Position numbers and translations under genes: made by a program | The notes under the pieces: generated by a model | Told to the model about the DNA's origin: nothing | Database searches by the model: none | What the model saw: only the letters and a program-made list of their open reading frames with translations | Part shown: piece after piece, positions 1-9,970 of the stretch | Numbering within the stretch: the first letter of the stretch is position 1 | How the letters are laid out: every line of letters begins with the position of its first letter | NCBI RefSeq assembly: GCF_029395435.1 | Contig: NZ_CP113915.1 | Coordinates: 868,001-932,000 of the forward strand | Source: Bifidobacterium sp. ESL0790 | GTDB lineage: Bacteria; Actinomycetota; Actinomycetes; Actinomycetales; Bifidobacteriaceae | Direction of reading: 5' to 3' | DNA length: 64,000 nt

Positions 1-1106
1 ACGACGCCGCCATCGCCTGCTGCGTCTCCCCGATGCGCGTGGGCAAGCAGATGCAGTTCTTCGGCGCCCGTGTGAACTCCGCCAAGGCGCTGCTCTACGC
101 GATCAACGGCGGCCGCGACGAGATGACCGGCATGCAGGTCATCGACAAGGGCGTCATCGATCCGATCAAGCCCGAGGCCGACGGCACGCTTGACTATCAG
201 AAGGTCAAGGACAACTACGAGAAGGCCCTTGAGTGGCTCTCGGAGACCTACGTCGAAGCGCTGAACATCATCCATTACATGCATGACAAGTATGCGTATG
301 AGTCCATCGAGATGGCCCTGCACGACAAGGAAGTCTACCGCACCCTCGGTTGCGGCATGTCCGGCCTGTCGATCGCGGCCGACTCCCTGAGCGCGCTGAA
401 GTATGCCAAGGTCTACCCGGTCTACAACAAGGACGCGAAGAACCTCGAAGGCCATGAGGACGAGTACGTCGAAGGCGCTGATGACGACCTGGTGGTCGGC
501 TATCGCACCGTTGGCGACTTCCCGATCTATGGCAACGACGACGATCGCGCCGACGACCTCGCCAAGTGGACCGTCTCCACCGTGATGTCGCAGATCAAGG
601 CCCTGCCGATCTACCGCAACGCGGTTCCGACGCAGTCCATCCTGACCATCACCTCCAACGTGGTCTATGGCAAGGCGACCGGCTCCTTCCCGAGCGGACA
701 CAAGAAGGGCGAGCCTTACGCCCCCGGTGCCAACCCGGAGAACGGCATGGATTCGCACGGCATGCTGCCCTCGATGTTCTCGGTCGGCAAGATCGACTAC
801 AACGACGCGCTCGACGGCATCAGCCTCACCAACACGATCACCCCCGACGGCCTCGGCCGCGACGAGGAGGAGCGTATCGGCAACCTGGTCGGCATCCTCG
901 ACGCCGGCAACGGCCATGGCCTCTATCACGCCAACATCAACGTGCTGCGCAAGGAGCAGCTTGAGGACGCCGTCGCGCATCCCGAGAAGTACCCGCACCT
1001 CACCGTGCGTGTCTCGGGCTACGCGGTGAACTTTGTCAAGCTGACCCGCGAGCAGCAGCTCGATGTGATCTCGCGTACGTTCCACCAGGGTGCCGTCACC
1101 GAGTAA
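1..1106 (+). CDS. pflB: Pyruvate formate-lyase (formate C-acetyltransferase), C-terminal part
   Basis: The gene is open at the left window edge; the reading frame begins at base 3, so the N-terminal half lies outside. The enzyme splits pyruvate with CoA into acetyl-CoA and formate in the cytosol by a glycyl-radical mechanism. The two adjacent catalytic cysteines (codons at 18-23, context IACCVSPM) and the radical glycine (codon 1017-1019, context RVSGYAV) are both visible and intact. The C-terminus ends in the usual glycyl-radical domain followed by a short tail. Its activase follows on the same strand about 210 bases downstream. In bifidobacteria this route yields extra ATP and formate from pyruvate made in the fructose-6-phosphate shunt. 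Identification is essentially certain; only the 5' end is missing. Confidence 0.98.
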   Translation, partial: DAAIACCVSPMRVGKQMQFFGARVNSAKALLYAINGGRDEMTGMQVIDKGVIDPIKPEADGTLDYQKVKDNYEKALEWLSETYVEALNIIHYMHDKYAYESIEMALHDKEVYRTLGCGMSGLSIAADSLSALKYAKVYPVYNKDAKNLEGHEDEYVEGADDDLVVGYRTVGDFPIYGNDDDRADDLAKWTVSTVMSQIKALPIYRNAVPTQSILTITSNVVYGKATGSFPSGHKKGEPYAPGANPENGMDSHGMLPSMFSVGKIDYNDALDGISLTNTITPDGLGRDEEERIGNLVGILDAGNGHGLYHANINVLRKEQLEDAVAHPEKYPHLTVRVSGYAVNFVKLTREQQLDVISRTFHQGAVTE

Positions 1107-1135
1107 GGTGCGGTCCCGCGTGAGGCGGTAGACGA

Positions 1136-1182
1136 ATGAAAACGAGGGGGTGGAGCGTGAAGTTCCATCCCCTCGATTCATT
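1136..1182 (+). terminator. Hairpin after pflB
   Basis: Arms GAGGGGGTGGA and TCCATCCCCTC pair around a 9-base loop, with one G-U, and outer bases AATGAA/TTCATT extend the stem. It starts 30 bases after the pflB stop. There is no clear U-run, so it may be a partial terminator or a 3' stabiliser that sets the ratio of pflB to pflA message. Confidence 0.55.
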
Positions 1183-1189
1183 GCGTTTC

Positions 1190-1222
1190 CCGTTTGATGA
1201 AATCAGTCTGGCCATCAAACGG
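1190..1222. promoter_or_regulatory. 10-bp inverted repeat upstream of pflA
   Basis: Perfect arms CCGTTTGATG and CATCAAACGG are separated by 13 bases, roughly 95 bases before the pflA start. This could be a second hairpin or a protein-binding site. It does not match the Rex/NADH-sensor or CRP-type consensus I know, so no regulator is named. Confidence 0.4.
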
Positions 1223-1317
1223 GCTCGCGCCTGGGTCGCAGCGGATCGACGGGGTGAGACCCCAAAGACGGTAGAATGAAGCCAGAGCACGACGAGCTTA
1301 TCCAAAGGAGGGCAAGG

Positions 1318-2199
1318 ATGTCCGACACCACTCAATTCAGAACCACGACACAGCACATGCTCAAGGAGTCGAAGGTATATGCCAAGCACACGCTGATGGG
1401 CGGTCTTTCAGGATTCCAATCCCCAATCGGGCTCGACCGGCACGACCGCATCGACGCGCTGCGCACCGGCGACATCGGCTTCGTGCACTCCTGGGACATC
1501 AACACCTCGGTGGACGGGCCGGGCACCAGGATGACCGTGTTCATGAGTGGATGCCCCCTGCGCTGCCAGTTCTGCCAGAATCCCGACACCTGGAAGATGC
1601 GTGACGGCCAGCCGGTCTACCTCGACGACATGATCGAGCGCGTGACCCGTTACAAGGACGTCTTCCAGAACACCGGCGGGGGAGTCACCTTCTCCGGCGG
1701 CGAGTCGATGATGCAGGGCAAATTCGTCTCCCGCGTCTTCCACGCCGTGCGCAAGGAGGGCATCCAGACCTGCCTCGACACCTCCGGGTTCCTCAACAAG
1801 GACTGGACCGACGAGATGATCGACGACATCGACCTGTGCCTGCTCGACGTCAAATCCGGCGACGAGAAGACCTACCGTGAGGTCACCGGCGCCACGTTGG
1901 CCCCCACCATCGAGTTCGGCCAGCGCCTGGCCAAGGCCGGCAAGAAGATCTGGGTGCGTTTCGTCCTCGTCCCTGGGCTTACCGACAGCGTGGAGAACGT
2001 GGAGAACGTCGCCAAGATCGTCGAGAGCTTCGGCGACGCCGTGGAGCATATCGACGTGCTGCCCTTCCACCAGCTGGGCCGCCCGAAGTGGCACGAGCTC
2101 AACATCCCCTATCCGCTGGAGAAGAAGGAGGGGCCGAGCAAGGAGCTCAAGAAGCGCGTGCGCGACCAGTTCAAGGCCCACGGCTTCGTGGTCTACTAA
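1318..2199 (+). CDS. pflA: Pyruvate formate-lyase activating enzyme (radical SAM)
   Basis: Product of 293 residues that installs the glycyl radical on PflB using S-adenosylmethionine and a [4Fe-4S] cluster. The radical-SAM signature CxxxCxxC is seen at about residues 79-86 (SGCPLRCQFC), followed by the GGE-type SAM-binding region (TFSGGES). The chosen ATG at 1318 has an AAAGGAGGG ribosome site just upstream. An in-frame ATG at 1276 exists but has no ribosome site and would add residues unlike the family. It lies downstream of pflB in the usual order, and a strong hairpin follows its stop. Confidence 0.96.
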   Translation: MSDTTQFRTTTQHMLKESKVYAKHTLMGGLSGFQSPIGLDRHDRIDALRTGDIGFVHSWDINTSVDGPGTRMTVFMSGCPLRCQFCQNPDTWKMRDGQPVYLDDMIERVTRYKDVFQNTGGGVTFSGGESMMQGKFVSRVFHAVRKEGIQTCLDTSGFLNKDWTDEMIDDIDLCLLDVKSGDEKTYREVTGATLAPTIEFGQRLAKAGKKIWVRFVLVPGLTDSVENVENVAKIVESFGDAVEHIDVLPFHQLGRPKWHELNIPYPLEKKEGPSKELKKRVRDQFKAHGFVVY

Positions 2200-2247
2200 A
2201 GCGAGGTCTGCTAAGGCGTCTTCGGCGTCTTTGCATAGTTCTTATCA

Positions 2248-2311
2248 ACGGCGTCCACCATTCCGGGATTGGCCCTGCCCAAGGCTTGGAGTATGGTGGA
2301 CGCCGTATTTT
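2248..2311 (+). terminator. Terminator after pflA
   Basis: Fourteen-base perfect arms (ACGGCGTCCACCAT and its complement at 2293-2306) enclose a 31-base loop and are followed by ATTTTGT. It lies between pflA and the next gene and probably ends the pfl transcript. Confidence 0.7.
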
Positions 2312-2420
2312 GTAGGAGCGCCACAGGGCGGGCCGTCGTACGCGCGTTCGCGCGATTCCCCAATATCGGGAGGCGGCCTGGCGGCGTGTGTGAACATCAT
2401 GATGAAACGGGAGCGTGCGG

Positions 2421-3704
2421 TTGAGCGACGAGCCTAGGTTGCAGTCAGAACCGAGGGGAGGGGTCCCCGAGGTCACCGATACGCTCGAGGGCTTCCACGA
2501 GGCGTGCGAACGGCTCGCGCAGGGCACGGGCTCGCTGGCCGCCGACGCCGAGCGTGCCTCCGGATACCGCTATGGTCATGAGGACTGGCTCGTGCAGTTC
2601 AAGCGTACCGGTTCCGGCATCGTGCTGCTCGACCCGATCGCGCTCGGCAGGGCCGGGGCCGACTGGGGCGAGTTCAACCGGGCGGTGGGCGACGCCACCT
2701 GGATCATCCACGATTCGCTGCAGGACCTGCCCGGATTCACCGATATCGGCATGACGCCGCAACGCCTGTTCGACACCGAAATCGCCGCTCGTTTGCTCGG
2801 CCTGAGGCGCTTCGGCCTCGCCGCCGTCACTGCGCATTATCTGGGTATCACGCTGGCCAAGGAGCATTCCGCAGCGGATTGGTCGTATCGTCCCTTGCCC
2901 CGCGACTGGCGCAACTACGCCGCGCTCGACGTGGAGCTGCTGATTGAGCTTGAGCAGAAAATGCGCTCGGAGCTGAAAGCCCAAGGTAAAAGCGCATGGG
3001 CCGACGAGGAGTTCGCCCACGCGCTCGCCAAAGGCACCGGCCCGCAACCCGTGCACCCCACCCCGTGGATGCGCATCTCGCATTTCACCGTGCTGGGCCA
3101 TGACCGCCGGGGGCAGGCCGTCGCCAAGGCCCTCTGGGAGAAGCGCGACGAGCTGGCGCGTAAAGATGACATCGCCCCGAGCCTGCTGCTCTCCGACGCC
3201 GCGATCATCGAGGCGGCGCGCAAAAAGCCGCACAACGCCCGTGAATTCCGTGCCATACGAAGCCTCAACGAGCGTGTGCGCATCCACACCGGCAGCGAGC
3301 AGGACAAGATGTTCGAACGCTACGCGCCCATCCAACGCAGCGTGAAGCCGAAGGTGTGGAAAGAGACCATCCAGCGGGCCCTCGCGCTCAAGCCGAGCCA
3401 ATGGCCCGAGCCCCAAGCGCCTCGGCAGGAGCCAACCGCCAACGCCCCGCGTTCGATGAAATACTGGGTGCAGCACCATCCCGACCGCTTCGCCAGGCTC
3501 AAACGCGTGCGTGAGGCGATCGCCTCCATCGCGTCCGACACCAGGACGCCTCCCGACATCATCATCAGGCCGCAGATCATCCGCAACCTGTGCTGGCGCG
3601 ACGACCCCGAGGCCATCGACATACCCGCTTTCCTGCGCGAACAAGGGGCCCGCGAATGGCAGATAGCCCTTGTCGCAGAGTCCGTAAGTCGAGTTATCAT
3701 ATAA
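2421..3704 (+). CDS. rnd: Ribonuclease D (3'-5' exoribonuclease with HRDC domain)
   Basis: Product of about 427 residues that trims 3' ends of structured RNAs such as tRNA precursors. The N-terminal DEDD exonuclease domain shows Exo I (DAERASGYRY), Exo II (FDTEIAARLLGL) and Exo III (YAALDVELLIEL) regions. A helical HRDC-type nucleic-acid-binding domain follows around residues 215-290, and then a second HRDC-like segment typical of actinobacterial RNase D. The TTG at 2421 is preferred because GGGAG lies 7 bases upstream; a GTG at 2415 would sit directly on that site. The gene ends about 50 bases before trigger factor and could share its transcript. Confidence 0.9.
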   Translation: MSDEPRLQSEPRGGVPEVTDTLEGFHEACERLAQGTGSLAADAERASGYRYGHEDWLVQFKRTGSGIVLLDPIALGRAGADWGEFNRAVGDATWIIHDSLQDLPGFTDIGMTPQRLFDTEIAARLLGLRRFGLAAVTAHYLGITLAKEHSAADWSYRPLPRDWRNYAALDVELLIELEQKMRSELKAQGKSAWADEEFAHALAKGTGPQPVHPTPWMRISHFTVLGHDRRGQAVAKALWEKRDELARKDDIAPSLLLSDAAIIEAARKKPHNAREFRAIRSLNERVRIHTGSEQDKMFERYAPIQRSVKPKVWKETIQRALALKPSQWPEPQAPRQEPTANAPRSMKYWVQHHPDRFARLKRVREAIASIASDTRTPPDIIIRPQIIRNLCWRDDPEAIDIPAFLREQGAREWQIALVAESVSRVII

Positions 3705-3754
3705 CGGTTGCCTTAAGGGCAGAAGTAGTCGAAATAACCGTCAGGAGCACTAGC

Positions 3755-5134
3755 GTGAAAATCAGCGTGAGGAATCTCGAGCCCACCAAGGTGAAGCTCA
3801 CCGTCACTGTCGACCCGGAAGAGTTCGACCCCTATCTTGACGAGGCCCGCAAGGATATCGCCAAGCAGATCAGCGTCCCGGGCTTCCGCAAGGGCCACGT
3901 GCCCGGCCCGATCATCGACCAGCGCGTCGGTTTCGGCGCCGTGGCGGGCGAGGCCGCCAACCGTGGCGTGCCGGCCCTCTATTCCCAGGCTTTGGAAGAG
4001 AAGAAGATCCGCCCGATGGGCCAGCCCGAGCTGGACGTCAAGGAGCTTCCGGAAAGCGCCAAGGACGACACCAAGGTGAAGTTCATCGCCACCGTCGAGC
4101 GTCGCCCCGACATCGAGCTGCCGGCCTTGGAGGGCATGGAGCTCGACGTGCCGAAGGCCGAGGTCACCGATGAGGACGTCGACAAGCGCCTCGAGAACCT
4201 GCGCCAGCGTTTCGGCACCCTGGTCGGCGTCGACCGCCCCGCCAAGAAGGGCGACTTCGTCAACATCGACCTTGACGCCGAGATTGACGGCGAGTCCGTC
4301 GATTCCCAGGAAGGCGTGAGCTACGAGCTCGGCAGCGGCAAGCTGCTCGACGGCATCGACGAGGCGCTCGACAGCCTCTCCGCCGGCGAGGAGACCACCT
4401 TCGAGGGCACCCTCGAGAGCGGCGAGCACGAGGGCGAGAAGGCCCAGATCAAGGTCAAGGTCAACTCCGTCAAGGCCGAGGACCTGCCGAAGCTCGACGA
4501 TGATTTCGCCCAGGAAGCCTCCGAGTTCGACACGCTTGACGAGCTCAAGGCCGATATCCGCAAGGCTTGCGAGAAGGACGGCGAGGGTCGCCAGGCCAAC
4601 GACGCGCGCGACGCGTTCATCGCCAAGCTCGAGGACGGCGTCGATATCCCGCTGCCCAAGGGCGTGCTGGACGAGTTGACCAACGAGCGCCTGAAGCAGG
4701 TCACCGCCGATCCCGAGAAGGCCACCAAGGACCAGAAGAAGGAAGCCGGCGAGGCCGCCGAGAAGGAACTGCGCGACCAGATCGTGCTCGACACCCTGGC
4801 CGAGCAGCTCGACGTCAAGGTCTCCCAGATGGACGTCACCAACTTCCTCGCCTCCATCGCCCAGCAGTACGGCATGGACCCGAGCGCCTTCATCAACGCG
4901 ATCGTCAACAACGGCCAGCTCGGCTCCGCCGTGCAGGAGGTGGGCCGTTCCAAGGGCCTGCTCGCCGGCATGCGCGCCGTCAAGTTCACCTGCGATGGCA
5001 AGGAGCTCGACCTGAGCGCCTTCCTCGGCGATGACGAGGCCGTTGAAGAGGCCGAGGAGAGCGAGAGCGTGGAGGCGGCCTCCGCCGCTGCCGCCGTCGC
5101 CGACGAGGTCTCCAAGTCCGAAGAGGACAAGTGA
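3755..5134 (+). CDS. tig: Trigger factor, ribosome-associated chaperone and PPIase
   Basis: Product of 459 residues that binds the ribosome near the exit tunnel and folds nascent chains. The N-terminal ribosome-docking signature GFRKGHVP is visible about 45 residues in. The FKBP-type peptidyl-prolyl isomerase domain follows (roughly 155-240, with the KKGDFVNIDLDAEIDG segment), and then the helical C-terminal arms. The tail is strongly acidic and alanine-rich, as often seen in actinobacteria. The start is GTG 3755 with AGGAG 7 bases upstream; a longer frame upstream overlaps rnd and is not conserved-looking. A classic terminator follows. Confidence 0.97.
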   Translation: MKISVRNLEPTKVKLTVTVDPEEFDPYLDEARKDIAKQISVPGFRKGHVPGPIIDQRVGFGAVAGEAANRGVPALYSQALEEKKIRPMGQPELDVKELPESAKDDTKVKFIATVERRPDIELPALEGMELDVPKAEVTDEDVDKRLENLRQRFGTLVGVDRPAKKGDFVNIDLDAEIDGESVDSQEGVSYELGSGKLLDGIDEALDSLSAGEETTFEGTLESGEHEGEKAQIKVKVNSVKAEDLPKLDDDFAQEASEFDTLDELKADIRKACEKDGEGRQANDARDAFIAKLEDGVDIPLPKGVLDELTNERLKQVTADPEKATKDQKKEAGEAAEKELRDQIVLDTLAEQLDVKVSQMDVTNFLASIAQQYGMDPSAFINAIVNNGQLGSAVQEVGRSKGLLAGMRAVKFTCDGKELDLSAFLGDDEAVEEAEESESVEAASAAAAVADEVSKSEEDK

Positions 5135-5169
5135 TCTTCCGGTCAGGAATTGATTACTGACTGAACGTC

Positions 5170-5209
5170 AAAAGGGAGCACGGGGTTCGCCTCGGCTCCC
5201 TTTTGTTTT
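5170..5209 (+). terminator. Rho-independent terminator of tig
   Basis: Stem AAAAGGGAGC / GCTCCCTTTT followed by TTTTGTTTTG, 36 bases after the tig stop. Confidence 0.9.
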
Positions 5210-5420
5210 GCATGGCATGGGTTCATGGCGCATGTCTCGTTCTCTCGTTACTGTTTGCGCCGGCATGCATCGCCGCAGGTGCGTTGACGGTTTCCACGCG
5301 AATCGGTGGAATCGACCCGTTCCGTCCCTGACGTCGGGCGACATGAGGTGGTTTTTCGCCGGCGCGGTTATATTGGTCTCAGAGATGGTGTCGGGAGCGC
5401 CGGGACGTTCCTGGAACCGC

Positions 5421-6752
5421 ATGGATTGTCATGGAAAGCCGGAAACGCTGGTGCGAGATAAGAACGATAGCGGATGGAAGCGATGGGGCGTCATCGCCGC
5501 CGTCATATTCCTGCTTGGCGGGGTCGTCGGCGTGAGCTCCGGGCTGCTCGGCCTGATGCTGAGCGGTGTCGAACGGCTGATGCTGGGCTATGTGGAGAAT
5601 CCGCAGGACCCGAGCCCCTATAAGGTGGCGGCGTGGCGGCGTATCGCATCGATTGTCGGTGGTTCCGTGTTCGCGGCCGTCGTGTGGTGGCTGCTTCGCA
5701 CCAAAACCACCAAGGTGCCGTCGGTGAAGATTGCCGTGGCGGGGGAGCGCATGCCGGTCTGGCAGACCACCGTCCACGTGCTGCTGCAGATTTTCATCGT
5801 GGGTTCCGGCTCGTCCATCGGCCGCGAGGTGGCCCCGCGCGAGTTCGGCGCGATGCTGGGCCAGCGCTTCTCGCAGCTGTTCCGCTTAAACGACGAAAAA
5901 GACCGCAGAACCGTGGTCGCCGTGGCCGCGGCGGCAGGTCTTGCCGGCGTCTACAACGCCCCGCTCGCCGGCACGTTCTTCGCCCTCGAGATCCTGCTGG
6001 CCGACATCAGCATGGAAACCGTTACCATGGCGCTCGGCACCTCGGCGGTATCGGCGTATATCGCTTCGATGATCCGCGGGCGCGGAACCTTCTATGGCAT
6101 GGCCGCCATGGGCAACTCTGCGATTCCGACGCTGAGCCTCACGTTGTTCGCCATCCTCGCTGGCATCATCTGCGGCGTCTCAGGCGCGCTGTTCCGCAAA
6201 GGTTCGCAATGGGCCGAAGGCAACAAGCCCAAAGGCGCGGGCATCCTCTGGATGATGCCGCTGGCGGCGCTGGCGACCGGCGTCGTGGCGATATGGCTGC
6301 CACAGGTCATGGGCAACGGCCGTTCCGTGGCGCAATACGCCTTCTCCTCCACTGCCCGCGAGGCCCATGCCCTGGTGCCGGTGCTGCTGGCTCTGCTGGT
6401 GGCCAAGGTCGTGCTGACGCTCGGCACCATCCGTTCCGGCGCTTCCGGCGGCGTGCTCCAACCTGGCATCTCGATCGGTGCGACGGTTGGCGCGCTGCTC
6501 GGCTTCGCATGGGTCATCGTCAGCCCCGGCGACACCGTCACCGCATGCGCGCTGGTCGGGGCCTCCGCCCTGCTCGCCGCCTCGCAGCAGGCGCCGCTGA
6601 TGGCGATGTGCCTGGTGATGGAGCTGACGGGCGCCCCGATGGCCTTCTTCGTGCCGGTCGGCGTCGGCGTGGCCGTGTCGGCGCTGGTTTCGCGCGGTTT
6701 CAACGTTCTTGTTTCTCGTTCTGAGCGCAAAAGCGCCGGGCCTGTCGTATAA
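5421..6752 (+). CDS. CLC-family chloride channel/transporter
   Basis: Integral membrane protein of about 443 residues with many hydrophobic spans, the CLC fold. Visible motifs are GSGSSIGREVAPREFGA (the GREGP-like loop carrying the gating glutamate), YNAPLAGTFFALEIL, and SGGVLQPGISIGA (the GxFxP-like loop). The second glutamate of the EE pair that serves as the internal proton glutamate in the E. coli exchanger is replaced by isoleucine (ALEIL). This may point to a channel-like rather than proton-coupled mechanism. The start is uncertain: ATG 5421 directly precedes the first well-behaved segment, while ATG 5385 lies about 10 bases after a TATATT box and could be almost leaderless. Confidence 0.85.
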   Translation: MDCHGKPETLVRDKNDSGWKRWGVIAAVIFLLGGVVGVSSGLLGLMLSGVERLMLGYVENPQDPSPYKVAAWRRIASIVGGSVFAAVVWWLLRTKTTKVPSVKIAVAGERMPVWQTTVHVLLQIFIVGSGSSIGREVAPREFGAMLGQRFSQLFRLNDEKDRRTVVAVAAAAGLAGVYNAPLAGTFFALEILLADISMETVTMALGTSAVSAYIASMIRGRGTFYGMAAMGNSAIPTLSLTLFAILAGIICGVSGALFRKGSQWAEGNKPKGAGILWMMPLAALATGVVAIWLPQVMGNGRSVAQYAFSSTAREAHALVPVLLALLVAKVVLTLGTIRSGASGGVLQPGISIGATVGALLGFAWVIVSPGDTVTACALVGASALLAASQQAPLMAMCLVMELTGAPMAFFVPVGVGVAVSALVSRGFNVLVSRSERKSAGPVV

Positions 6753-6798
6753 GACGGGGTAGAATTACAAGCTGTAACTATCGTGAATGCAAGGAGAT

Positions 6799-7428
6799 AT
6801 GGTGGCAGGATTGCTGACATCAACGCCGTCGATGGATGAGGGGGAGGATTCGGCCCCCACCATCACGGATCCGATTTTCAACAGGCTCCTCAAGGAGCGC
6901 ATCATCTGGCTCGGCGACGAGGTCAAGGACGCCAACGCGAACGTCATCTGCGCGCAGATGCTCATGCTCGCGGCCGAGGATCCGAAGAAAGACATCTGGC
7001 TCTACATCAACTCGCCCGGCGGCTCCATCACCGCGGGCATGGCGATCTACGACACCATGCAGCTCATCGAGCCCGACGTGGCCACCGTCGCGGTCGGCAT
7101 GGCGGCCTCCATGGGCCAGTTCCTGCTTTCCAGCGGCACCAAGGGCAAGCGTTTCGCCACTTCCCACGCGCGTATCCTGATGCACCAGCCCTCCGGAGGC
7201 ATCGGCGGCACCGCCACCGACGTGCGCATCAACGCCGAGCTGATCATGGACATGAAGCAGACCCTCTCGCAGCTCACGGCCGAACAGACCGGGCACACGA
7301 TCGAGGAGATCTACCGCGACAACGAGTACGACCATTGGTTCACCGCGCAGCAGGCGCTGGAATACGGTTTCTTCGATAAGATCGTGACCACGCCGGGCAC
7401 TATGAGCACCAAGAAGGACGGGGAGTGA
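6799..7428 (+). CDS. clpP1: ATP-dependent Clp protease proteolytic subunit 1
   Basis: Serine protease of about 209 residues that forms the tetradecameric Clp chamber. The nucleophile serine is in [11 protein letters not shown] and the catalytic histidine in [11 protein letters not shown]; the conserved [16 protein letters not shown] segment is also present. The start is ATG 6799, or GTG 6802 which follows AAGGAG at better spacing; ATG 6787 lies upstream of the ribosome site and is unlikely. Stop and the next start are 2 bases apart, so it is co-translated with clpP2. Actinobacteria usually need both ClpP paralogues for an active mixed complex. A TAGAAT -10-like box lies near 6761. Confidence 0.96.
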   Translation: MVAGLLTSTPSMDEGEDSAPTITDPIFNRLLKERIIWLGDEVKDANANVICAQMLMLAAEDPKKDIWLYINSPGGSITAGMAIYDTMQLIEPDVATVAVGMAASMGQFLLSSGTKGKRFATSHARILMHQPSGGIGGTATDVRINAELIMDMKQTLSQLTAEQTGHTIEEIYRDNEYDHWFTAQQALEYGFFDKIVTTPGTMSTKKDGE

Positions 7429-7430
7429 AC

Positions 7431-8102
7431 ATGGCAAGTGAAGAAGCGAAGTTTGTAGCTCGCGCCGAGCGTCTCGCAGGTCCGCGCGGCGTGGCCGGTT
7501 TTGCGCCCCAGAACCGTTACGTGATGCCGCAGTTTAGCGAGAAGACGCCTTACGGCATCAAGACGCAGGACGCCTACAGCCGTCTGTTCGAGGACCGCAT
7601 CATCTTCATGGGCGTGCAGGTGGACGACACCTCCGCCGACGACATTATGGCCCAGCTGCTCGTGCTCGAAAGCCAGGATCCGAACCGCGACGTGATGATG
7701 TACATCAACTCGCCCGGTGGCTCCATGACCGCCATGACCGCCATCTACGACACGATGCAATACATCAAGCCCGACGTGCAGACCGTCTGCCTCGGCCAGG
7801 CCGCCTCGGCCGCCGCGGTGATCCTCGCCGCCGGCACCAAGGGCAAGCGCCTCATGCTCCCGAACGCCCGCGTGCTGATTCATCAGCCGGCCATCGACCA
7901 GGGCTTCGGCAAGGCCACCGAGATCGAGATCCAGGCCAAGGAGATGCTGCGCATGCGCGAATGGCTCGAAGAGACGCTCTCCAAGCACACCGGCCAGTCG
8001 GTCGAGCGCGTCCGCAAGGACATCGAGGTCGACACCTTCCTGACGGCCGAGGAGGCCAAGGACTACGGCATGGTCGACGAGGTGCTCGCCAACCGCAAGT
8101 AG
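7431..8102 (+). CDS. clpP2: ATP-dependent Clp protease proteolytic subunit 2
   Basis: Second ClpP paralogue, 223 residues, with the serine in LGQAASAAAVILAAG and the histidine in ARVLIHQPAI. Its N-terminal extension (about 35 residues, ending NRYVMPQF) is longer than in ClpP1, as commonly seen for actinobacterial ClpP2. The start at ATG 7431 has GGGAG 5 bases upstream. It forms an operon with clpP1 (2-base gap) and clpX (96-base gap containing a hairpin). Confidence 0.96.
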   Translation: MASEEAKFVARAERLAGPRGVAGFAPQNRYVMPQFSEKTPYGIKTQDAYSRLFEDRIIFMGVQVDDTSADDIMAQLLVLESQDPNRDVMMYINSPGGSMTAMTAIYDTMQYIKPDVQTVCLGQAASAAAVILAAGTKGKRLMLPNARVLIHQPAIDQGFGKATEIEIQAKEMLRMREWLEETLSKHTGQSVERVRKDIEVDTFLTAEEAKDYGMVDEVLANRK

Positions 8103-8129
8103 TCGCCTTCAGGCACATTGATTTGCCAA

Positions 8130-8161
8130 GATACCCCTTTCGTTCGCGCGTGAGGGGTATC
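8130..8161 (+). promoter_or_regulatory. Hairpin between clpP2 and clpX
   Basis: GATACCCCT and AGGGGTATC form a perfect 9-base stem around 14 bases. With no U-run after it, it looks like an attenuation or RNA-processing element that could lower clpX message relative to clpP1P2. Confidence 0.45.
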
Positions 8162-8198
8162 GTCGTAACAGGAAACGAACGAGTGAAGAGGAGGCGGT

Positions 8199-9575
<1,377 letters not shown>

Positions 9576-9632
9576 GCTCTGCGCGGGCTTGTGCCGCTGG
9601 CGACTGCCATAACTTAATGCGACACGCCACGG

Positions 9633-9661
9633 TTGCGCGTTCCTGCGGATTGGGTTATATT
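9633..9661 (+). promoter_or_regulatory. Promoter of the tRNA-Arg gene
   Basis: TTGCGC and TATATT are spaced by 17 bases and end 35 bases before the mature tRNA, a good sigma-70-type match. Confidence 0.65.
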
Positions 9662-9696
9662 AGACGAGTTGTCAGGAACGCATGTTCTTGACGATT

Positions 9697-9770
9697 GCGC
9701 CCGTAGCCCAATGGATTAGAGCAGCTGACTACGGATCAGCAGGTTACAGGTTCGAATCCTGCCGGGCGCA
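9697..9770 (+). tRNA. tRNA-Arg (anticodon ACG)
   Basis: A 74-base cloverleaf: acceptor GCGCCCG pairs with CGGGCGC plus discriminator A. The anticodon stem GCTGA/TCAGC holds loop CTACGGA, giving anticodon ACG (read as ICG for CGN Arg codons). The T arm carries GGTTCGAATCC. The 3' CCA is not encoded. A T-rich stretch from 9771 onward probably ends transcription. Confidence 0.97.
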
Positions 9771-9891
9771 CTTTCCTTCTTCTTTTAATTTTTATTTCTA
9801 ATTAATTCTGGTTTTTTTATTTTCTTCAAAACAGCTTGTATTTCTTTAACCAGTATCGTATTTGGCTGAAATGATGTAAAACAGTGAGCTT

Positions 9892-9945
9892 TATCCAATC
9901 GCCGACATTGCGGTATGGAACATATCGAGTGTCGGCGATTGGATA
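9892..9945 (-). terminator. Large inverted repeat after the 848-residue surface protein gene
   Basis: Perfect 16-base arms (TATCCAATCGCCGACA and complement) enclose 22 bases. It lies 26 bases beyond the stop of the minus-strand gene ending at 9971 and faces the T-rich end of the tRNA unit, so it can serve as a terminator for the minus-strand gene. Confidence 0.6.
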
Positions 9946-9970
9946 GAGTCAATAGTGCATCTTCGCTGGC

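Noticed and set aside
3590-3754. N-terminal extension of trigger factor
   Set aside because: Upstream frame overlaps rnd; the GTG at 3755 has a clear AGGAG and gives the family's normal N-terminus.
6720-6735. ClgR-type operator upstream of clpP1 (GAGCGCAAAAGCGC)
   Set aside because: CGC and GCG are 4 bases apart rather than 5 as in the consensus I recall, and it lies in the CLC coding region.
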